Made by a program: the position numbers and the translations under genes. A stretch of 47,379 nt of DNA from an uncultured Christensenella sp. (GTDB lineage: Bacteria; Bacillota; Clostridia; Christensenellales; Borkfalkiaceae). A model generated the notes under the pieces. That model was given only the letters and a program-made list of their open reading frames with translations. It was not told where the DNA came from and searched no databases. Positions 6,646 through 14,200 of the stretch are shown piece by piece. Position 1 is the first letter of the stretch, and every line of letters begins with the position of its first letter. The stretch is from assembly GCA_905203015.1 (NCBI GenBank), contig CAJKUC010000014.1, positions 1-47,379 of the forward strand, written 5' to 3'.

Positions 6646-8461
6646 GCTAATTCATCTTCAAAACGCAATAAAAAAATGGCATTCAAAAGATGATGAACAT
6701 TTGCAAGCTATATTTTCGGACTCAAAGAAAATAATCGTTGAAGCGCCTGCCGGTAGTGGGAAAACGAGGATTTTAGTAAGCAAAGTTGCATACGCAATAG
6801 CATCTGGAAAACTGCCTCAGTATAAGCGAGTACTTGTTTTAACATTTGGAGTGAGTGCCGCATATAAAATCAAAAAAGATTTAGCAGAGAAGCTGCCAGA
6901 ATTATACAGTGTCTCAAATACATCTATTGCGCCAAATCAATTGAATAACAAGGTCACTGTATCTAATTTTCACGGCTTTGCGCGAAGGGTGTTAAAAAAA
7001 TATGGTTATTTAATAGATGGAAAATTAAAAGAAGTCAACAACTTGGAAAGCGTTTCTGATGCAAAAATGGAAGATTTGGGAAGTTTGAATATAAATCTAT
7101 CTGAAATGGAAATGCGTTGGATTACTGATTTTAGTGGTAAGTTATCTGAAGGGAAACTTAATTTTTCCTCGAATTACGATTTATTTCTAAAATATATTTT
7201 TTATATACAAAAATATTTTTTGCCGCGTGGGTATATTACCTTTAATGCGTTTCTAATACTTTTGTTGGAACTTTTTAAAAATTATCCGGAATTATTAGAA
7301 TTCTATAAGAATCTTTATCCTATAATTATTGTGGATGAATTTCAGGATACTAATATTTTATCATGGGAAGTTATCCAAAATTTGGTTGATGATAAATCTA
7401 ATTTATGGCTTTTGGGCGATCCATTACAAAGAATATACGGCTTTATTGGTGCAATTGAAGGCTTAATGGATATAGCTCAAAATAAGTATTCAATGGAAAA
7501 GATAGAATTACATAAAAATTATAGATTTAAGGATAACGAGAGTTTATTACGCTTAGATAAATGTATTAGAAATTGTGCAAAGAATTCTTATAGTATTCAA
7601 GAAGATAAGGCAAGAGTAGATGTTTTTTGTTTTGATTCGCTTGAAGAAGAAAATAACTATACATTAAAACTAATAAAAAATTTTTTAGAAAAAAGGTCAA
7701 ATTCGAAATTGGCAATTTTGAGCAGATCCAATCGTGTAAGTATTAAAAAATTTGTTGAACAGTTAGATGCCTTAGGATTAGATTATTTTTATGGATTATT
7801 TACGGACGAAGATAAAGACTATATTTGCTTTCATAACAGGGTATTAAATGCTTTTAATGAATGGTATAATAGCAAAATAAACATAAATAAAAAAACGTTG
7901 GCAAATTTTTATTGTGTGGTTGAAAAAATATTTGAAAAACCATCGCAGGTTGAAAAGTCTTTACTTATTTTATTAAAGGCATGTTTTGATAATTTGGTAA
8001 AAGAGTACAAGTTGCTGGATAAAGATGATAAAATTTCATATATCAGGGATGTTCTTTCTAATCGCTCTTTAAAACAGTGTGTAGAGTATATCGATTCGAA
8101 AGTTATTCTGTCGACAATACATGGAGCGAAAGGGTTAGAGTGGGAATACGTATTAGTTCGTGGGTTGGCTAATTGGACTTTTCCGTCTTGGCTTTGTGGT
8201 AAGTGTAAGAATTATAAAGATGTTCCTAACGAATGTCGGCTCAATCTAAATAAAGTTTTTTCGGATAAAGTTTTTTTGAAAGAATATCTTGAGGAATTAA
8301 GTGTTTTTTATGTGGCTATTACTAGGGCGAAAAAAAATTTAGCGCTAACTACCAATAAGGAAAGAATAAATAGCAGTAATAAAATCTTCAATAATTGCGA
8401 AATATCTTGTTTTTTGAGATTGCCAAACATAGAGATAAATAAAAAAGAAAAACATAATTAA
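6632..8461 (+). CDS. gajB: Gabija-like GajB: UvrD/PcrA-type superfamily 1 helicase
   Basis: GajB is the helicase-like partner in Gabija defence, thought to sense nucleic-acid ends and activate GajA. This 609-residue protein has the SF1A motif set in order: Walker A APAGSGKT (about 37-44), motif Ia (LTFGVSAA), motif II IIIVDEFQDTN (about 230-240), motif III WLLGDPLQRIYGF, motif V STIHGAKGLEWEYVLV, and motif VI FYVAITRAKKNL (about 556-567). It is longer than the roughly 500-residue GajB type protein as I recall it, mainly around the 2A/2B region. It starts inside the last codons of gajA. The transcript is followed by hairpins at 8538-8634. Confidence 0.87.
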   Translation: MEKNELIHLQNAIKKWHSKDDEHLQAIFSDSKKIIVEAPAGSGKTRILVSKVAYAIASGKLPQYKRVLVLTFGVSAAYKIKKDLAEKLPELYSVSNTSIAPNQLNNKVTVSNFHGFARRVLKKYGYLIDGKLKEVNNLESVSDAKMEDLGSLNINLSEMEMRWITDFSGKLSEGKLNFSSNYDLFLKYIFYIQKYFLPRGYITFNAFLILLLELFKNYPELLEFYKNLYPIIIVDEFQDTNILSWEVIQNLVDDKSNLWLLGDPLQRIYGFIGAIEGLMDIAQNKYSMEKIELHKNYRFKDNESLLRLDKCIRNCAKNSYSIQEDKARVDVFCFDSLEEENNYTLKLIKNFLEKRSNSKLAILSRSNRVSIKKFVEQLDALGLDYFYGLFTDEDKDYICFHNRVLNAFNEWYNSKININKKTLANFYCVVEKIFEKPSQVEKSLLILLKACFDNLVKEYKLLDKDDKISYIRDVLSNRSLKQCVEYIDSKVILSTIHGAKGLEWEYVLVRGLANWTFPSWLCGKCKNYKDVPNECRLNLNKVFSDKVFLKEYLEELSVFYVAITRAKKNLALTTNKERINSSNKIFNNCEISCFLRLPNIEINKKEKHN

Positions 8462-8606
8462 TTCTTATTTCTATAGTGTCGAGATTCTTTTATTTATAGG
8501 ATTAATGTTTCGTCAGTTCAAACCAAGTGAAGAATTGACAAAATATCTATTTTGTAGTACGCGCGCATCTACGTTGACCGAAATTACTGATTCGGTCAAA
8601 AAAGAG
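8462..8606. other. Intergenic DNA with two short hairpins
   Basis: No gene is seen. ACAAAATA/TATTTTGT (8538-8555, 2-nt loop) and GACCGAA/TTCGGTC (8576-8597) are perfect short inverted repeats after the Gabija genes. They directly precede the strong terminator at 8598. They may be 3'-end structures of the gajAB mRNA or part of the end of the truncated IS element. Confidence 0.45.
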
Positions 8607-8634
8607 TCAAAAACGCTTGTTTTTGGCTCTTTTT
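8598..8634. terminator. Bidirectional terminator between gajB and the IS3 remnant
   Basis: AAAGAG-T-CAAAAAC pairs with GTTTTTG-G-CTCTTT around a GCTT loop (one T-G pair). Flanking A- and T-runs let it work on both strands. The leftward IS3 remnant stops inside its left arm (stop 8607-8609). Confidence 0.8.
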
Positions 8635-9035
8635 GTATGTTTTTTGCCCATTTTTGAGGATGATTTCAAGGTCAACATATGGTTGTAGTAACTCCCTTTC
8701 GCGACTTTCAGTGCTTCGCATAAGATATTTACGGTATATTCATCGGAAAGGCTTTTGATTACTTTGTACCTTTTTGATAGCGGCGCGCTCGGCGTACATG
8801 GTGAGCGTTGCAATATTTCGATAATCTTTTGTTGTCTGTCGCATTTTTCTTGTAAATCGTGCAAATAACGGAAGTTAGGCGCTTTTCCCTTATTAAAAGA
8901 GTTATTGCGTTTTTTTATCCAGAGATAAATAGTCGTTCTGGATATTTTTGTCGTTTGAGAAATTTTTGAAATTGTTTCGCCGTTTAAGTATCTGCTTACA
9001 ACGGCGATTTTTTCTTTCTCGGGGTAAGTGTTCAT
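8607..9035 (-). pseudogene. IS3-family transposase, truncated N-terminal half
   Basis: The 142 residues match the first third of the same kind of transposase as at 383-1531. They carry an HTH with KISRTTIYLWI (about 28-38), a coiled linker, and an HTH_21-like ILCEALKVAKGSYYNH segment. The sequence then ends in a Lys/Arg-rich tail (KKHTKRAKNKRF) with no rve core and no DDE residues, so it cannot transpose. It keeps a GGAGC ribosome site and an extended -10 (TGATATAAT on the minus strand near 9075). A repressor-like DNA-binding leftover is conceivable. It is about one-third identical by eye to the intact copy, so it is a different element rather than a duplicate. Confidence 0.85.
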
Positions 9036-9168
9036 AAATTTTGCTCCTTATATAAAAATAATGAGCAAAATTATATCATAATTACAATGCTTTTGGAAGA
9101 AAATATGGGTTTAAGTCAACTGAAAGGTATATGAAGAATATCAGTTACAGTTTGAAAGACAAAACGAC

Positions 9169-9197
9169 TTGAAAGAAAAGACGAAATATGGTATAAT
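9169..9197 (+). promoter_or_regulatory. Promoter of the truncated nucleotidyltransferase-like gene
   Basis: TTGAAA (9169-9174), 17 nt, TATAAT (9192-9197) with extended TGG. The TTG is the -35 box, not a start codon. Confidence 0.75.
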
Positions 9198-9222
9198 TAT
9201 ATATACAGAGGTAGTTTTAATT

Positions 9223-9474
9223 GTGAAATTGATTACGAGAAAAGCAAGTTCGGAAGCCAGACAAAGAGCAGACAGGATTATACGTGATGTACATAAACTA
9301 TTAGGAAAAGAATACAGATTTTTTTGCCGGCCTATTGGATCACAAACTCGCAGATGTATTGTTCAGGATAAAAACGGAAAATATGATTTGGATTATCAAA
9401 TAGTTTTGACTCAAAATTCAAAAGGGGATTTAGATCCGACAAGTATTAAGAAAAGGTTTCTACGGCAATCGTAA
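9223..9474 (+). pseudogene. Nucleotidyltransferase-like protein, probably truncated
   Basis: The 83-residue frame starts at GTG 9223 after a GAGGTAG site and a promoter. The sequence reads as the first part of a polymerase-beta-type nucleotidyltransferase: a helix rich in Arg, then RPIGSQTRR, then KYDLDYQIVL. The G-S and D-x-D pair are the hallmarks of that fold, and small Clostridial proteins of this kind are usually 200 residues or more. Here translation stops after KKRFLRQS with no third acidic residue or C-terminal domain, so it is probably a remnant. CD-NTase-like or toxin-type relatives are often found in defence islands, which fits its place, but the family call is tentative. Confidence 0.5.
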
Positions 9475-9927
9475 AGAATATGCCCGGGAATCGCGTTATT
9501 GAAGATATATCGCAAGTGGTTTAAAGTAGGGCGCTTCGGCAAGTCTTTGCCTTGCCAGGCATCGAGAAACGGTTTTAGCCGTCGTCGCGACGACGTTCCT
9601 TATTATTAAGAAAAAGCGCGAAGGCTAATAGAAACGGTGGATAAAAATAGCCGAGAACAGCAAACGAGAGAGTCAACAAAACGGCTCTCTCGCTAAATTT
9701 TTATTTAATTTACCTTACAAGGGCATAGTGTTTGTTTTATCTGACAGGTGGCAGGTGTCACGATGAAAGGTGAATGTGAACCACCCATTATAACCATTAA
9801 AAGCAGAAAAAACAATATATGCGGAATAAATAAAACATATCGATATTTTACTAATAATGCAAAAATAACAACATCGCAGACAAAAAGTTCGGGGATGATC
9901 GATATACGCCACGATGCGTTTTATTTT
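9475..9927. other. Gene-free spacer at the edge of the accessory region
   Basis: I see no convincing gene here. Short frames in it lack ribosome sites and family resemblance. It contains GGCAAG/CTTGCC around 9540-9560, a 14-bp perfect palindrome GTCGTCGCGACGAC (9581-9594), a terminator (9665-9700), and AT-rich DNA to the end of the AraC gene. Confidence 0.6.
9665..9700 (+). terminator. Terminator hairpin
   Basis: CGAGAGAGTC (9665-9674) pairs over 10 bp with GGCTCTCTCG (9683-9692), one pair being T-G. The loop is 8 nt, and CTAAATTTTTATTT follows. It would stop rightward readthrough from the accessory region before the convergent AraC gene. Confidence 0.7.
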
Positions 9928-10878
9928 TTATGACTTGGCGTTGGTATCTTTTTTGTTCTGAGCGTTTTGGCGTAGTTCCTTTGGTGTCATATTTGTGGTC
10001 TGTTTGAATATATTGGTAAAATGCGACTGATCGAAGAACCCGCATTCCTGCGCTATAAAAGATATCGGTTTGTCTGTTGACGAAAGCATGGCGGTGGCGT
10101 GAGCAATGCGGATTTTTTTAAGATATTCCATAGGCGACGTATTAAAAACGTTTTTAAAGTACCTGAAGAAATTCGACGTTGACATATTTACTATCTTGGA
10201 TAAATCGTCCACGGTGATTTTCGAGGCGTAATTTTCTTCCATGTATTGCGTGGTTTTCAAAATTATATAGTCGGCTGTGTTTTTGCGTGGTTCGACCGTC
10301 GATGCATATCTTTGCGAAATCAACTTTGCAAGTTTACATAAAAGGCATACGGTTTTCAGATCGAACATTATATTGTCATCTTCGTCCTTTTTTTTATCTA
10401 TGTCGATAAGTTCGTTGAAATCGTTTACAAAATCGCTTAGTAGTTCTTTAGGAATATTTATGTTAAGCGAAAGATTATTAAATGCTTGTCGGATTTGCGG
10501 TTCGACTTCAAATAATATTTTCATTCCGGGATAATGGTCGAGTTGTTTTTTATAATCATGCAACAAGTCGTTCCTTATGATAAGATGGAAAAGTTTTGTC
10601 GTTTCGTCGTCCGACCAGTATCCGTGTTCGGTGTACGGCGGAATCATAAACATATCTCCGGCTTGTACAGGGTGATTTTTATTTTTAACGTAGTGCCTGC
10701 ATTCGCCGTATGTAACTACGTTTAGTTCGTAATAGTCGTGAGAGTGCATCAGGATCGGGTAAGAGCGGTTATGATAATATGCAAACCCCTGAGAGAAAGC
10801 GGAAACGTTGTTAAGCGAATAAAACGGATTTGCATGTTTATTAAGTTTTACGGGATAATTTTGGTTCTTTTTCTTCAT
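9928..10878 (-). CDS. AraC-family transcriptional regulator
   Basis: The 316-residue protein has an N-terminal cupin-like sensor (about 20-110, with MHSHDYYELN and DMFMIPPYTEHGY, as in sugar-responsive AraC regulators). The C-terminal double HTH spans about 205-305 (DDLSKIVNMSTSNFFRYFKN, then ISFIAQECGFFDQSHFTNIFKQ and TPKELR). It has AGGATCC upstream of ATG and its own promoter. It is divergent from the surface-protein/PUL operon starting at 11268. The shared 389-nt gap contains direct repeats that look like its operators. By analogy it activates that operon in response to a sugar from the target glycan. The ligand cannot be read from the sequence. Confidence 0.93.
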   Translation of the reverse strand: MKKKNQNYPVKLNKHANPFYSLNNVSAFSQGFAYYHNRSYPILMHSHDYYELNVVTYGECRHYVKNKNHPVQAGDMFMIPPYTEHGYWSDDETTKLFHLIIRNDLLHDYKKQLDHYPGMKILFEVEPQIRQAFNNLSLNINIPKELLSDFVNDFNELIDIDKKKDEDDNIMFDLKTVCLLCKLAKLISQRYASTVEPRKNTADYIILKTTQYMEENYASKITVDDLSKIVNMSTSNFFRYFKNVFNTSPMEYLKKIRIAHATAMLSSTDKPISFIAQECGFFDQSHFTNIFKQTTNMTPKELRQNAQNKKDTNAKS

Positions 10879-10919
10879 TTTGGCAGGATCCTACAAAAAC
10901 TTGATTGAATTTTACAATA

Positions 10920-10948
10920 ATTATATCACATCGGGGTGTATAATGCAA
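10920..10948 (-). promoter_or_regulatory. Promoter of the AraC-family regulator
   Basis: On the minus strand TTGCAT (10948-10943), 17 nt, TATAAT (10925-10920) with extended TGA. It lies 42 nt upstream of the araC-type start codon. Confidence 0.7.
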
Positions 10949-10956
10949 GTGTTGCA
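10944..10956. promoter_or_regulatory. Small inverted repeat over the regulator's -35
   Basis: TGCAA-GTG-TTGCA is a perfect 5-3-5 inverted repeat that covers most of the -35 box of the regulator's promoter. It is a candidate for autoregulation or for a second, dimeric repressor. Confidence 0.4.
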
Positions 10957-11004
10957 ATGGGGTAACATCGGGATTTTGCGAGTAAAATTATTGCAGAATC
11001 GCCA

Positions 11005-11050
11005 ACATTAATATATGGTGCTACGCACGTTAATATATGGTACTACGTAC
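11005..11050 (+). promoter_or_regulatory. Tandem 24-nt repeats, 22-bp period: AraC-type operators
   Basis: AC(A/G)TTAATATATGGT(G/A)CTACG(C/T)AC occurs at 11005-11028 and again at 11027-11050, with 21 of 24 positions identical. The 22-bp period, about two helical turns, puts both copies on the same DNA face, as for araI1-araI2 and similar AraC-family half-sites. The second copy occupies the -35 position of the promoter below. Confidence 0.7.
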
Positions 11051-11066
11051 ATTTTGGGAATAAAGG

Positions 11067-11072
11067 TATAGT
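11067..11072 (+). promoter_or_regulatory. Candidate activator-dependent -10 of the surface/PUL operon
   Basis: TATAGT lies 17 nt after 11044-11049 (TACGTA), which is no -35 consensus but falls inside the second operator repeat. This is the layout of a class II promoter that needs an AraC-type activator. Transcription would start near 11079, giving a leader of about 190 nt. Confidence 0.5.
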
Positions 11073-11142
11073 CTCGCCCCGTGATTGTCTAACGATAAAA
11101 TGTGGTATACGGCCCAAAATACGTCTTGAAATCGGAAAAATC

Positions 11143-11178
11143 GAAGGGTATACCCTTCCTTTCGTCTTCGACGAAAGG
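11143..11178 (+). other. Double hairpin in the operon leader
   Basis: A 16-bp palindrome (GAAGGGTATACCCTTC, 11143-11158) abuts a second stem, CCTTTCGTC/GACGAAAGG with a TTC loop (11158-11178). No T-run follows. The second stem's 3' arm runs into AAAGGAG, a Shine-Dalgarno-like string with no start codon near it. The rest of 11179-11267 is AT-rich and ends in the true ribosome site. Confidence 0.5.
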
Positions 11179-11267
11179 AGTATCGCTTATCGGTTTTAAA
11201 TAAACATTTAATAATTAAACTCGCTTCTTTTCATAAAAAGGGCATGCCAATCGATAACGGAGGGAAA

Positions 11268-14200
11268 ATGAAAGAAAAAATGTTATCAGGTGATTTGAAA
11301 AATCTGAAAAAAAGCAGAACTTTAGCGGTGATATTTTTTATTTTCGTTATGGTCATTGCTTTTATGTGCGCGGTTTCTTGCACGGGCGGTGGCGGAGAAG
11401 TACCGGATGATTCTTCGGCTTCGGACGGGTTTGATCCTGACGATTCCGAAGACCCCGGTGATTCGGAAGATTCGAGCGAAATCAAAGATGAAAAAATCGT
11501 TCTTAAAGAAATTCCCGAGGCGGGCAATGTTAAACTTGTTGATGATGCTATAAGGGAATATCTTTCTGCCTCTGACGTTTCGGAACAGATAGCCGCTTTA
11601 CCGCAGGTTAAGGTGTCAAAAGATTGCGGTGCGTTACCTGTAAAACTTGCCTGGAACGGCAACGGAAGCGTGAGATATACGATTTACATTGCCGATAACG
11701 AAAATTTCGACAACGCAATGTCGTATGTCGTTTCGGGTTTTATGAGGGAACTCAATATTTATAACTTACTGCCGTCTACGACATATTATTGGAAAGTTGC
11801 AGGCGACAGATCCGACATGTCAGATACTTCCGTTTTTAAGACGGAAGATCTTTCCGTTCGTTTGATTTATGCCGAGGGAACTTCGAACATAAGAGATCTC
11901 GGAGGTTGGAATGCGGACGGCTCATCTGTCAATTATGGGAAAATTTATCGCGGAAACCAGCTTAACGGTTACGGAAACTGGGGCGATAACAAATTGACCG
12001 AAGAGGGGCTTAAAACCTTTAAGGACGATTTGAAAATCAGAACGGAAATAGATCTCAGAACTCAGAATAAAGACGACGCGAATCAGACGACGAACTACGT
12101 CGACGCGACGTTCCCGTATTATAAATGTACTATCGGTCAGTATACGGACATTTTCGAAGCCTTGGTGTGGAACGCTTTGCCGAATGACGGAAATACAAAA
12201 AGCGACACCGTGGAGAACAAAAACGACGCTCGTCGTCTTTCGTATGCTACGGGTAACGCGATACGCAACGAAAACGCTATGAAACGTTCGTTGAAAACTG
12301 TGTTCGAGGTCCTTGCGAACAAAAGCAATTACCCCGTTTATATACATTGTAACGCGGGCGCGGACAGAACGGGTACCGTGGCGTTTTTGATTAACGGTCT
12401 TCTCGGTGTAAGCGAAGCCGATCTTATCAGAGATTTCGAGCTTACGAGTTTTTCGAAAGTGTCGGGTTTAAGATACAGAAGCGAAATAAAAGACGGAAAT
12501 TTCACCGAAATCGGAGTAATGCAGAACGACTATGACAATTTCGTTGCATTCGGTGCGCTTATCGAGGCGATAAAGGGCAACTACGGCACGGAAGGCAAAT
12601 CGCTTTCATATGCGATCGAAAATTTCCTTACCGGCTATATAGGCGTGTCTCACGAACAAATCGAGAGCATAAAGAGAATCATGCTTTCGGATTATACGCC
12701 CGACGAAATAGAATACGTTGACGGAGAGAGGCAGGTTATAGAAGTTTCTAAATCGGATAACTCCGTAACTCTCGGCGACGTCGTTTACGCTTCGGTAGAA
12801 AGCATATATCTCGATAACGTCAGAATCGACGGCTCGCTTTCCGCGTTGAAAGGAAGCGATTTCGCGAACTATTACGGCGAAAAGGAGTTGACCGTAACCG
12901 TAAATACTGAAAGCGGTAAAAAAACGGTTAAAGTACCGATACTCATCGTAACGAAATATATATATACCGCGGAAGACTTAAACGCCGCGTTAAAAATAAC
13001 TTCGGCGAGAAATTACGGATATTACGAACTTAAAAAAGATATAGCTTTAAGCGATTTTTCCAACGAAGCGAAGGTCGCGTTCAGCGGTAAAAACGGATTC
13101 TGCGGAATTTTCGAAGGTAACGGACACACCCTTACGGCAGCGCTCGGCAATCACGGATTGTTCGGTTACGTAAGCGGCGGAGCGACGATAAGGAACGTTA
13201 ATTTCGTCGTAAGCGGCGGCGTGAACGAAGCGGGGAAATCGGTTATCGGCGATTACGTTCATAATTCGTTTATCGAAAACGTGTCGATAAAGGTTTTGGA
13301 AGGAACGTCGGGAATCGGAACGGACGGAATAGGGCTTGTCACGTCGATCTCTTATAAGGGCAATTCGACCGGAAAACTTACCGTGAACGCGGAAAACGCA
13401 GAGCTTGATTCTTTGTTCGGCAGCAGCGATAAATACGCGTTCGACGGGAATAAATTCGAAACTTGCACCATCAAAGCAAAATACGTAAAAGAACTTGCGA
13501 GATATTACGCAAACGGAAGTAACGTTTCGGTATATCTTGAAGATACGCTCGGTTTCGGCGGCGAAATCGGCGGTGTTGTCGAAACTACCGTCGCGGATAT
13601 CATCAACGTGAGCGACTCGAATATCAGGTTAAACGTCGACGAGCGTTTTTTGAATGCGGAAATCGAAGAAATAGAATGCAACGGATATCGTATAAACGAA
13701 TTTAAATTTGAAAACGGCGTTCTCAGCCTTTTCAACGATCGCGATATTTTCGGCGCAAACTTCGGCAAAACGATTATAAACATAACGTTCAGAGCCGTAA
13801 ACGGTATTTCGGTCAGAGCGAAAATCGGAGCGGTCGTGTTCAGCGACTCCGAAGAGGTGATTTTGGACGGAGCCCGCGAAATATTCTTAAACAGAGCGAC
13901 TAACGCGATAAACCTCGGCGAATACGCCGACGCGACCGTGTATTCGTTATTCTGCAACGGATACTATTTCGGAAACGACGTTTCGTCGCTTCTTATAAGC
14001 GAAGAATTCAGAACGAACAAGACCATTCACGGAAACAATACGCTTACCGCGCTTGTCGGTAAAAACGATAAATTCTATACGTTGCAAATTCCGGTTACGC
14101 TTATAACCGATGAAATAGGCGACGTTGTTCGGTTCAACGAACTTATGAAATCCGACAGCGCGGAATACGCGATTTACGGATATTATAAATTGACGGCAGA

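Noticed and set aside
4915..8461. PARIS or retron-type system in place of Gabija
   Set aside because: No reverse transcriptase is present and the OLD-like gene is paired with a UvrD-type helicase, the Gabija pairing. The DUF234 ATPase is not an AriA-type ABC ATPase by eye.
122..9700. Attachment-site direct repeat of the tRNA-Asn 3' end
   Set aside because: I looked by eye for the T-arm/acceptor string of the tRNA downstream and found no second copy, so integration at this tRNA is suggested only by position.
9715..9933. Short overlapping frames on both strands near 9.7-9.9 kb
   Set aside because: No ribosome site, no family resemblance and odd composition. They look like chance frames in the spacer.
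10939..10944. Rightward TATAAT as the main operon promoter
   Set aside because: No -35 lies 16-19 nt upstream and it is upstream of the AraC-type repeats. The TATAGT at 11067 fits activation better, though a weak additional promoter cannot be excluded.
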